Numbered from the stretch's first letter, positions 1-5,108 are shown. The stretch: DNA of 5,718 nucleotides from an uncultured Clostridia bacterium (GCA_947177005.1 CAMWSZ010000220.1:1-5718), one strand, 5' to 3'. The notes: generated by a model not told the origin, from the sequence alone. Numbers and translations: made by a program.

Positions 1-128
1 TTATTCTACCATAGTTCCCTTCGCATTCCTAGCCTTTATTTCAGAAATAATATAAGTATTATTCCTTAACTACTGATGAGCGATTAAATGAAGAAAAATT
101 ACAGACACTACAGGATTGTAAAATTTAT

Positions 129-770
129 ATGTCAGATTTATCTGGTTTTAATGATCCATTTGATGGGAAAGCTTTTTATTATGATGAAAAACGAACAAGT
201 ATACATAAGAATTGGGCTCAATTTAAACATGATGCCATTAACAAGTTTTCCTCAAGAGTAAGGATTGCGTCTCTTACAGCAAATGGTATAAATTCTATGC
301 CTATGTGGGCACACTATGCCAATAATCATACTGGATTTTGTGTTGCTTATGATATGCGGCAAAATAATTTGCTTTCTTGCTCAACTTTCCCAGTACAGTA
401 TACAGATGAGCGTATTGATATTACTGCCTTTGTAGATCAATATGTAGAATATCTTTGCAGCGTGTTTGAGGAGCAGTTTAATAAGAAAACAATTTATATT
501 ACTGATTGGTCATTAGTTGATATTGCACTATTATTTATCAATTTAAAACATAAATCTTGGAGTTATGAAAAAGAATTTCGGTGTACTGTAGCATCTAATG
601 CGGAGGGGATGCCTTATACTCCGGCTAGGCCTAAAGAAATATATATTGGCGCAAAATGTTCCACGGTACATTTAAAACGTTTGAATAAAATTGCAGAAGA
701 GTTGAATGTCCCTATACACAAAATGGGATTTGATGAATGTTCACCAAAATTCGATTTGGCTATAATGTGA
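129..770 (+). CDS. DUF2971 family protein, 5' end apparently lost
   Basis: The protein belongs to the DUF2971 family, whose biochemical role is not established. Family marks visible are the NDPFDG motif near the N terminus (residues 8-13), the MWAHYANNHTGFCVAYD core around residues 59-75 (family pattern WxHYAxxHxGFCxxfD), and the KHKSWSYEKEFRC segment around residues 140-152, where the family normally has W..E.E.R. The same frame is open back to position 51 and encodes residues that also fit the family (KYYSLTTDERL, then LQDCKIY just before the ATG). A stop lies at 48-50 and no ATG, GTG or TTG occurs between 51 and 128. The ATG at 129 has no ribosome binding site and would cut into the conserved domain. 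The gene has therefore probably lost its start and may be a pseudogene. It is more AT-rich than the genes to its right. Family assignment is fairly sure; expression is doubtful. Confidence 0.72.
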   Translation: MSDLSGFNDPFDGKAFYYDEKRTSIHKNWAQFKHDAINKFSSRVRIASLTANGINSMPMWAHYANNHTGFCVAYDMRQNNLLSCSTFPVQYTDERIDITAFVDQYVEYLCSVFEEQFNKKTIYITDWSLVDIALLFINLKHKSWSYEKEFRCTVASNAEGMPYTPARPKEIYIGAKCSTVHLKRLNKIAEELNVPIHKMGFDECSPKFDLAIM

Positions 771-782
771 TATCGTAAAAAT

Positions 783-828
783 GGGGGCCTTGTTTTATTG
801 ATACAAGGTCCCCCACATTTCTTTTATT
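783..828 (+). terminator. Rho-independent terminator after DUF2971 gene
   Basis: The left arm GGGGGCCTTGT (783-793) pairs with ACAAGG-T-CCCCC (803-814) around a 9-nt loop, with one bulged T. A T-rich tail (ACATTTCTTTT) follows. It begins 12 nt after the stop codon of the DUF2971 gene, so it is placed to end that transcript. Confidence 0.85.
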
Positions 829-907
829 ATGCATTTCGGTACTGTCAACTGTTGATCTGTTGTTTAGTTCCTTATCACTACAAAGGCAATGGTTACAGGG
901 GTTTTCT

Positions 908-952
908 TGGAGCTGCTGGGCAGATTCGAACTGCCGACCTCATCCTTACCAA
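908..952 (-). other. 3' fragment of tRNA-Thr(GGT), probable attachment site
   Basis: Read on the minus strand, this is the 3' part of a tRNA. It has the loop TTGGTAA with anticodon GGT (952-946), the 3' anticodon strand GGATG (945-941), variable loop AGGTC (940-936), T stem GGCAG / CTGCC around loop TTCGAAT (935-919), acceptor strand CAGCAGC (918-912), discriminator T and encoded CCA (910-908). The 5' half is absent: the bases beyond 952 do not complete the anticodon stem, and no D arm or matching GCTGCTG acceptor strand follows. Resemblance to tRNA-Thr starts at the anticodon loop, a usual crossover site for tyrosine recombinases. The natural reading is an att site left by an integrated element. 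In this orientation the element would lie to the right and an intact tRNA-Thr at its far end; that part is inference. Confidence 0.8.
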
Positions 953-1379
953 AGGGATTCAGTCTCTTTTTTATTGTCCAGAAGTGTTGAAAACAGTTTA
1001 ATTCCGTAACAATCCAATCTATTTTTGTTTGGTTGTTCAAGTCTTGGCAAGTGCCGTCTTGTAGCGTTGGTCATCAAATAGTCATCAACCCAGTCATCAG
1101 CTATACGCTACAGATACACGGCTCTTTTGTAACTTGGACTCAAGTGGTCATGCGTAATCAAGAGAAGTCGTTGTGCCGTCCGACTGACATTGCAACTGGC
1201 ATGGTACGGGAACTTTGATTCGCTATCCAGAACAAGGATACTGGGTGCTTGAACACATACGGCTTATCATCCATGCCGACATAACAGTACACATTTCATT
1301 TTATTTTTGGTAGTTGATTTTAGCTTGTCGCAGTTTGTTTTAGTTTAGCATAGTATTAGCAGCTTGTCCAGAACTACGT
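953..1379. other. Gene-less stretch, probably decayed DNA
   Basis: No convincing gene is seen on either strand between the tRNA fragment and the next promoter. On the minus strand, one frame reads RIADDWVDDYLMTNATRRHL and on to a stop inside the tRNA fragment, interrupted upstream by a TAG at 1110-1108. Another frame gives MDDKPYVFKHPVSLFW (from about 1246) before a TGA. These look like scraps of coding sequence, but I recognise no family, and no integrase catalytic motif (R..HxxR..Y) could be found. The octamer AGCTTGTC occurs directly repeated at 1322-1329 and 1361-1368. Confidence 0.4.
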
Positions 1380-1408
1380 TTGACGAACGGCTTTTTCTAT
1401 GCTATGAT
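1380..1408 (+). promoter_or_regulatory. Strong sigma-A promoter of the Rpn-type nuclease gene
   Basis: TTGACG (1380-1385) and TATGAT (1403-1408) are separated by exactly 17 nt, giving a near-consensus promoter. Transcription would start near 1415 and leave a leader of about a dozen bases before the ATG at 1428. The TTG of the -35 box is in frame with the gene but should not be taken as its start codon. Confidence 0.8.
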
Positions 1409-1427
1409 AACAGGGAAGGTGAGGAAC

Positions 1428-2243
1428 ATGGATACACAGGAGTATAACCAGCGGTATGAGGATAATCTACGGCGTATTAAGCAGCTACGGCTCTTTGATG
1501 ATGATTTCTTTACCAAGTGCTTTGAGGGTAGCTTGGAATGTACGGAACTTCTGCTTCATGTGATTTTGGAGAAACCCGATCTGCGGGTGGTAGAAGTGAA
1601 GGTACAGTACACCATCAAGAATTTGCAGGGGCGGTCTGTCCGGCTTGATATTTTTGCGGTAGACAGTACTGGGAAGCGATACAACATTGAGATTCAAAGG
1701 AATGATCGTGGAGCCGGGGCCAAGAGAGCCAGATATAACAGTAGCCTGATAGATGCTAATATTCTGCTGTCAGGGGATGATGCGGACAATTTACCAGAGA
1801 ATTTCGTGATTTTCATAACGGAGCATGATGTGATTGGCGGAAATAAGCCTGTCTACCATATTGATCGAACGGTTCGGGAGACAGGTAACTTGTTTGGTGA
1901 CGGTTCGCATATCCTGTATGTAAACGGTTCCTGGCGTGATAAATCTCCGGTAGGGAAACTGATGCACGACTTTTCCTGTACGGACCCGAATGATATGAAC
2001 TATGCGTTATTGGCTAACAGAGTGCGTTACTTTAAGGAAGATAAGGAGGGTGTTCAGGCCATGTGTAAGATTTTTGAGGATTACGGAAAAGAAATGCGCG
2101 ATGAAGGAGCAATGAGCAAACTTTTGGAAAATATTAAGGCGTTAATGGAAACGATGAACTTCACAATGGAACAGGCTATGGATGCGCTTCGTGTTCCTGC
2201 TGAGGATCGGGCTGATGTAAAAAGCAGGATTGCGCTCCCTTGA
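1428..2243 (+). CDS. Rpn-family PD-(D/E)XK nuclease / putative transposase
   Basis: This 271-residue protein resembles the Rpn/PDDEXK_2 group: recombination-promoting nucleases often annotated as 'PD-(D/E)XK nuclease family transposase', which cut DNA. The N-terminal block FDDDFFTKCFEG (about residues 23-34) is typical. The catalytic core is readable: D74 in VRLDIFAVD, then E88 and Q90 in YNIEIQ, the family's D-x(n)-ExQ form of the motif. The segment YNSSLIDANIL (about 103-113) is also characteristic. The C-terminal part after residue 210 is helical and charged, as in homologues with a variable tail. The ATG at 1428 is chosen because AGGGAAGGTGAGG precedes it closely; a TTG 48 nt upstream falls in the promoter. 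The gene has its own promoter and terminator and appears monocistronic. Length is normal and the catalytic residues are present, so it looks intact. Confidence 0.88.
   Translation: MDTQEYNQRYEDNLRRIKQLRLFDDDFFTKCFEGSLECTELLLHVILEKPDLRVVEVKVQYTIKNLQGRSVRLDIFAVDSTGKRYNIEIQRNDRGAGAKRARYNSSLIDANILLSGDDADNLPENFVIFITEHDVIGGNKPVYHIDRTVRETGNLFGDGSHILYVNGSWRDKSPVGKLMHDFSCTDPNDMNYALLANRVRYFKEDKEGVQAMCKIFEDYGKEMRDEGAMSKLLENIKALMETMNFTMEQAMDALRVPAEDRADVKSRIALP
2061..2243 (+). other. Possible intragenic start for C-terminal part of the Rpn protein
   Basis: Inside the nuclease gene, AAGGAGGG (2043-2050) stands ahead of an in-frame ATG at 2061, which would give a 60-residue protein made only of the C-terminal helical region. 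A second in-frame ATG, at MSKLLENIK, follows GAAGGAG but with only about 2 nt spacing. Some Rpn genes of enteric bacteria express a short C-terminal protein from within the gene that restrains the nuclease. Whether that happens here is inference, and the 10-nt spacing is longer than ideal. Confidence 0.3.
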
Positions 2244-2276
2244 ATTTCAAGATGTTCAGATACCATGTAAACAGGG

Positions 2277-2316
2277 AACCGCAGGGCAGACCTAAAAATC
2301 TGCCCTGCGGTTTGTC
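2277..2316 (+). terminator. Terminator after the nuclease gene
   Basis: A perfect 14-bp stem is formed by AACCGCAGGGCAGA (2277-2290) and TCTGCCCTGCGGTT (2299-2312), with loop CCTAAAAA and a short T-containing tail. It lies 33 nt beyond the nuclease stop codon. The flanking A and T bases would let it work weakly in the other direction for the minus-strand XRE gene as well. Confidence 0.85.
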
Positions 2317-2352
2317 ATTCCTTACTCATTTTCCAACGCTTTGTAAAAAACC

Positions 2353-2381
2353 TTGCATCAATCTTCAAAAGAGGCTATAAT
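2353..2381 (+). promoter_or_regulatory. Near-consensus promoter antisense to the XRE gene
   Basis: TTGCAT (2353-2358) and a perfect TATAAT (2376-2381) are 17 nt apart. Transcription would begin near 2388 and run to the right. It would cross the whole minus-strand XRE gene in antisense before reaching the SLOG gene at 2799. No plus-strand gene starts nearby. Confidence 0.65.
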
Positions 2382-2404
2382 GTGCTTATTCATTCTATGG
2401 CATA

Positions 2405-2650
2405 CTAATCGTCAAAAGAATACTCGTTAAGCTCATCAAAGTCAACGAATTCCGCTAATGTCATGCCAAACGCCAGCGCAATTTTATGTAAAGTTTTCAT
2501 TTTGGGGTTAAATGTCTTGTGATTCACAATATTGTCCAGCGTAGAGTGACTGATTCCGCTCATTAGTCCCAACTGGTAAATCGTGATGCCTCGGCTCCGA
2601 CACAGGGAAAGAATCCTGTTCACAACGATATTCGAATAATTGTCAGCCAC
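2405..2650 (-). CDS. Small XRE-family (Cro/C1-type) HTH regulator
   Basis: This 81-residue protein is essentially a single lambda-repressor-like DNA-binding domain. Helices 2 and 3 can be read as IYQLGLMSGISHSTLDNIVN (about residues 24-43), followed by LHKIALAFGMTLAEFVDFDE, the usual last helices of XRE domains, and an acidic tail. The start is a GTG (2650-2648), supported by AAGGTGAG five bases upstream on the minus strand; the next Met, at residue 29, lies inside the domain. The protein is probably a dimeric repressor. It is divergent from the SLOG gene, with about 150 bp of shared control region holding two inverted repeats, so it may regulate itself and that gene. The targets are inferred; the fold is clear. 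A plus-strand promoter at 2353-2381 fires into its 3' end. Confidence 0.88.
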   Translation of the reverse strand: MADNYSNIVVNRILSLCRSRGITIYQLGLMSGISHSTLDNIVNHKTFNPKMKTLHKIALAFGMTLAEFVDFDELNEYSFDD

Positions 2651-2680
2651 TCTATCTCACCTTGCTATCGTATCAGATTT

Positions 2681-2694
2681 TGCCCCTTTGGGCA
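2681..2694. promoter_or_regulatory. Short palindrome TGCCC-N4-GGGCA, candidate operator
   Basis: TGCCC and GGGCA flank a 4-nt spacer. Around it sits a wider inverted repeat, TTGCTATC (2662-2669) and GATAGCAA (2703-2710). The inner half-sites recur in the larger palindrome at 2722-2747. The position is at or near the likely transcription start of the minus-strand XRE gene. Confidence 0.45.
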
Positions 2695-2700
2695 TTTCTT

Positions 2701-2729
2701 ATGATAGCAATAAAAAATACCCACTATGC
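2701..2729 (-). promoter_or_regulatory. Tentative promoter of the XRE gene
   Basis: On the minus strand, TGCTATCAT gives an extended -10 element (TATCAT, 2706-2701, preceded by TG). The matching -35 position (2729-2724) reads GCATAG, a poor fit, and falls inside the palindrome at 2722-2747. If real, a repressor bound there would block this promoter. Confidence 0.35.
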
Positions 2730-2747
2730 CCGTGTACGGGCATAGTG
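2722..2747. promoter_or_regulatory. 26-bp perfect palindrome, candidate operator
   Basis: Arms CACTATGCCCGT (2722-2733) and ACGGGCATAGTG (2736-2747) are perfect reverse complements around a 2-nt centre. The tail after it is not T-rich, so it is not a terminator. Between two divergent genes, one encoding an XRE regulator, an operator is the most likely role. It also contains the TGCCC/GGGCA half-sites of the palindrome at 2681-2694, with spacer 6 instead of 4. Confidence 0.6.
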
Positions 2748-2798
2748 CGAGGCAAGTTTATCGCCCTGATACTTCAAGTGAAAATGGAGGCTTCTCTC

Positions 2799-3329
2799 AT
2801 GGAATATAAAACCTGTTCTTTTACTGGTCATCGTCCGCACAAATTCCCTTGGCGGTACGACGAGGCAGACAAGCGGTGCATAGCACTAAAGTCAGCACTG
2901 ACAGAACAAATCACGGCATTGGCCGAGGCCGGGGTAACGGACTTCTACAGCGGGGGAGCAGATGGCGTGGACTGCTGGGCAGCGTTGATTGTCTTGGAAC
3001 TGCGCAAAAAGAATCCCATGCTGAAACTTCACTGTATCCTGCCCCATGAAGGACAGGCGGACAAGTGGAGTGATTCAGCACAGGAGCGGTATCATTCTAT
3101 CTTAGCACAGGCCGATTCTGTTGAGTATGTGAGCCATGATTACTATGACGGCTGCATGATTGACCGTAACCATTGGTTAGTGGAATCCGCTGATCTGCTG
3201 CTGGCGGTCTATAACGGAGTACGAAGATGCGGAACTGGTGCAACCGTAAACTATGCTCGAAAGCTGGACCGAAAAATTATTTTGATTGATCCTGCCACCG
3301 GAAAAGTCACTTATGAAGGAAATGACTAA
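2799..3329 (+). CDS. YpsA-like SLOG-family protein (DUF1273)
   Basis: This 176-residue protein resembles the DUF1273/YpsA branch of the SLOG superfamily, Rossmann-like proteins thought to bind nucleotides or nucleotide-derived ligands. Visible marks are the N-terminal CSFTGHRPHKFPW (residues 6-18, family pattern TGxRP), the central YSGGADGVDCWAA (about 50-62), matching the GGxxGxD ligand loop, and the C-terminal block SADLLLAVYNG..RCGTGATVNYA (about 129-152), where the family has a D-x(n)-GGTG-like loop. Length matches the family. The start is the ATG at 2799, preceded by ATGGAGG with 8-nt spacing; the frame is open further upstream but that part runs into the palindrome. Bacillus YpsA has been linked to cell division, while SLOG domains in mobile DNA are often suspected of ligand sensing in conflict systems. 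Its job here is unknown. It is divergent from the XRE gene and probably under its control. Confidence 0.85.
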   Translation: MEYKTCSFTGHRPHKFPWRYDEADKRCIALKSALTEQITALAEAGVTDFYSGGADGVDCWAALIVLELRKKNPMLKLHCILPHEGQADKWSDSAQERYHSILAQADSVEYVSHDYYDGCMIDRNHWLVESADLLLAVYNGVRRCGTGATVNYARKLDRKIILIDPATGKVTYEGND

Positions 3330-3449
3330 TCTTTTTGGCAAATAAGGATACGAAATCTTTCGCTTGTCCATTGAAGATATTGCTGTCAGGTGACGCACGA
3401 TAGACTGGATCAAAATGGAACGTGAACTTTTCCGAAAGCAAAACAAGCT

Positions 3450-3704
3450 GTGCGTTGTACGTTTTGTGGAAACCCCATGCTAGCCGATCAGGAAGTCGAT
3501 GTAGTGGAGAAGGTGATCGGAAAGGGGCGGCGGGTGCAAAACCTGATCTACACTCACTGTCAATGTGCCTACAATATGTTTACGGATTCTGACGATGCCA
3601 TAGGGGATCATATCGACCTCTTTGATCTGCTGGGGGACTTTGTGGAGGATGCCCCCCTTTGCGGGAGTCTCCCTATTTGGAATTACGAGAGTTCTTTCGG
3701 CTGA
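3450..3704 (+). CDS. Small CxxC/HCxC protein of unknown function
   Basis: I do not recognise this 84-residue protein. It starts with a CTFC pair (C3, C6) followed by GNPM, and has a second metal-ligand-like cluster THCQC (H36, C37, C39). A zinc-ribbon-like fold is plausible but not shown. The second half is acidic (DSDDAIGDHIDLFDLLGDFVED). The GTG at 3450 is the only candidate start before the first cysteine and lacks a clear ribosome binding site; the frame is open back to 3426, after a TGA. The start may therefore be wrong, or the gene may be the tail of something longer. In the 120 nt before it, another frame reads EIFRLSIEDIAVR, a TGA, then RTIDWIKMERELFRKQNK, which may be the remains of a coding region. 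Its last 46 nt overlap the next gene. Confidence 0.55.
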   Translation: MRCTFCGNPMLADQEVDVVEKVIGKGRRVQNLIYTHCQCAYNMFTDSDDAIGDHIDLFDLLGDFVEDAPLCGSLPIWNYESSFG

Positions 3705-4090
3705 GTGACAAATCGCCCCTCTCCCTGACCTTTAAGGAGATTGAGCAAATCCTTGGTGATAGTCTGCCAGCAGAAGCATACTTTTACGATGCCTTTTGGT
3801 ATGAGAATATGCCGGGAATGGCCTTCCCCATGTGGCAGGAGGAAGGATACCCATTCCATACCCTTATCCCGGACGAGATAGACTACTTCATTTCCGATTG
3901 CTGGACAAGTCAGGGCTATGAGATCAAGGCCCTGCACCGTGACGCTGAACGGGTGGTGTTCCGTAGGGTGATCACAGGTGTATCTGGGGTAAGAATCCCC
4001 AAAGCCTTGATTGACCGAAAACTACCGGACGCCATCGTTTACAAGGTGGAAAAGATTCTGAACCAGCTTGTCAGGGAATATGGACTTTAG
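3659..4090 (+). CDS. Protein resembling DUF7662 domain
   Basis: The protein has 143 residues if the TTG at 3659 is used. The N-terminal part recalls the DUF7662 pattern: YLELREFF (6-13), then LTFKEIEQILGDSLPAEA (23-40; family pattern lTFxEIExilGxxLPxsA), FWYEN (46-50, where the family has WWxN), and SQGYEIKALHRDAERVVFRR (84-103; family pattern aGwxV...e.V.FxR). Compared with my memory of the family, about 30 extra residues lie between the WYEN and SQGYEI blocks. The family is a small predicted DNA-binding-like domain without an established role. GGAGG (3644-3648) stands 10 nt before the TTG, inside the preceding gene, and the two frames overlap by 46 nt, which suggests translational coupling. 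The C-terminal 40 residues (IPKALIDRKLPDAIVYKVEKIL) are unfamiliar. The domain assignment is by eye and moderately sure; the exact start is less certain. Confidence 0.65.
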   Translation: MRESPYLELREFFRLSDKSPLSLTFKEIEQILGDSLPAEAYFYDAFWYENMPGMAFPMWQEEGYPFHTLIPDEIDYFISDCWTSQGYEIKALHRDAERVVFRRVITGVSGVRIPKALIDRKLPDAIVYKVEKILNQLVREYGL

Positions 4091-4195
4091 ACTATTTCAC
4101 TGTCGAAAACAGTAGCGTATGAACCGTATTTTCGTAGATATATTATCACTTTTGTATAGGAATATACAGAATTTCAATGAAAGGATGGCTTGAAT

Positions 4196-4291
4196 ATGAA
4201 ACGAAAGACATTATTCGAAAGCCCAGGTTACTTATTGATCGTATCAAGAAAATCGCCCAGGGTTTTCCGCTGTTCGGGGGTGAGCTGGTAG
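4196..4291 (+). CDS. Short ORF, possible truncated gene start
   Basis: An ATG at 4196 is preceded by AAAGGATGG with 7-nt spacing, a good ribosome binding site, and encodes 31 residues beginning MKRKTLFESPGY. The second half overlaps, on the opposite strand, the 3' end of the XRE gene that ends at 4228. The likeliest reading is that the ribosome binding site and first codons of a former gene survive here and the rest was replaced when the regulator gene was joined. A real 31-residue peptide cannot be excluded. Confidence 0.25.
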   Translation: MKRKTLFESPGYLLIVSRKSPRVFRCSGVSW

Positions 4292-4512
4292 ATTTTAGAA
4301 ATCAGCGGGTCGTTAGGCTGATCGTCAAAGAACTCTTTCAATGAGATACCCAGCGTGTCACACAGGACAGACACCAACTCCACCGTAGGATTTTTGCTGC
4401 CAAGCTCAATTTCCCGCAGATAACTTTGTGAAACCCCTGAAAGATTCGCCAGTTTGTTGACACTGTAACCCCTTCCGGTTCTGAAAAAGGCTATACGCTC
4501 TCCTATCTTCAT
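4228..4512 (-). CDS. XRE-family HTH transcriptional regulator
   Basis: This 94-residue protein is a typical XRE repressor domain: MKIGERIAFFRTGRGYSVNK (1-20), helix-turn-helix LANLSGVSQSYLREIELGSK (21-40), NPTVELVSVLCDTLGISLKEFF (41-62), then a short tail with LTPEQRKTLGDFLDTI. The recognition helix SQSYLREIELG closely follows the family pattern. The ATG start (4512-4510) is supported by AAAGGAG 7 nt upstream on the minus strand. It should bind DNA as a dimer, and the obvious site is the 140-bp region shared with the divergent lipoprotein pseudogene, where a consensus promoter and a small inverted repeat lie. No terminator is seen after its stop; it runs towards the short ORF at 4196. Confidence 0.92.
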   Translation of the reverse strand: MKIGERIAFFRTGRGYSVNKLANLSGVSQSYLREIELGSKNPTVELVSVLCDTLGISLKEFFDDQPNDPLISKIYQLTPEQRKTLGDFLDTINK

Positions 4513-4580
4513 AGAAACACTCCTTTGTCAGTATAGAGATAGGATAGCAAAGCTTTTTCAAATTACTTACATTTATAGAA

Positions 4581-4609
4581 TTGACTTTAACCGTTATAGC
4601 GATTATAAT
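4581..4609 (+). promoter_or_regulatory. Consensus sigma-A promoter with overlapping inverted repeat
   Basis: TTGACT (4581-4586) and a perfect TATAAT (4604-4609) are 17 nt apart, so transcription would start near 4616. TTATA (4594-4598) and TATAA (4604-4608) form an inverted repeat around GCGAT that covers the -10 box, a sensible place for the divergent XRE repressor to bind. The operator role is inferred. Confidence 0.8.
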
Positions 4610-4656
4610 GGAAAGCACTACGCAATTTGTGTCGAAAAAAGAAAGGATTTGGTGAG

Positions 4657-5069
4657 ATAAAGAAAATTTTGCCTATACTGCTATGCGTTGCACTGATCCC
4701 AATGGTTCTGGCCCCGAAGTATCATCAGCTACATCAACTTCCGCAGATCCAATTACCTCTCTGCCTGAGAACGGTAACGGCCCATATGTGGACTACAATT
4801 TACACGTTTATGAAGGTTCCTATGCTGACACTCCAGAAAGCATCAACATCAATTTGACTGTCCAACCCAATGAAAGTGATTTCTACTGTGAACTGTTTTG
4901 GATTTATGGAAGAATGCTGGAAGAAGGGACAGTTTGCCCCGGTGTTCCAAGTCAGTTAAGCGAAGGGACAACCATAACGATAGATTTGGAAACGAATGGT
5001 GGAATCCACGTTACCTTGGAGGGGGGCGGAAACGACCCATTCAATTATGAGTATGATTTATTCCAGTAA
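4657..5069 (+). pseudogene. Lipoprotein-like gene with lost start codon and frameshift
   Basis: Frame 1 from 4657 reads KKILPILLCVALIPMVLA, a typical signal peptide (two lysines and a hydrophobic stretch), but its first codon is ATA, not ATG. GAAAGGATTTGGTGAG before it looks like the original ribosome binding site. After the hydrophobic stretch this frame runs into unlikely sequence, whereas frame 0 from about 4686 reads CTDPNGSGPEVSSATSTSAD and continues as a sensible, acidic 120-odd-residue secreted protein to the TAA at 5067. A cysteine followed by a Ser/Thr/Gly-rich linker is what follows a lipobox, so the ancestral product was probably a lipoprotein. Moving from one frame to the other needs a -1 change or a small deletion near 4670-4690. 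The C-terminal domain is not recognised. The ATG at 4683 lacks a ribosome binding site. A sequencing error could explain one lesion, but hardly both. Confidence 0.65.
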
Positions 5070-5108
5070 GTGCAGTAGGCAAAAGAAAATTTTCAAGATT
5101 TAGCGGAC

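Noticed and set aside
798..1001. Plus-strand reading frame with GAAGQIRTADLILTKG
   Set aside because: The peptide is the translation of the antisense of the tRNA-Thr fragment, a known artefact, and the frame has no ribosome binding site.
1033..1218. Plus-strand 61-codon frame in the gap
   Set aside because: No ribosome binding site, no recognisable motif and improbable composition; more likely chance in decayed DNA.
953..1260. Possible integrase C terminus on the minus strand next to the tRNA fragment
   Set aside because: All three minus frames were read; stops interrupt them and no R..HxxR..Y motif or other integrase feature is present.
2722..2747. Palindrome as a terminator
   Set aside because: Neither side is followed by a proper T run, and no gene ends there.
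2640..2798. N-terminal extension of the SLOG protein from a TTG at 2640
   Set aside because: It would run through the palindromes and the XRE gene start; the ATG at 2799 has a proper ribosome binding site and matches the family N terminus.
4657..4700. Programmed -1 frameshift joining signal peptide and mature lipoprotein
   Set aside because: The AAAATTTT run is not in the phase required for a slippery heptamer, no downstream structure is evident, and the start codon is also lost.
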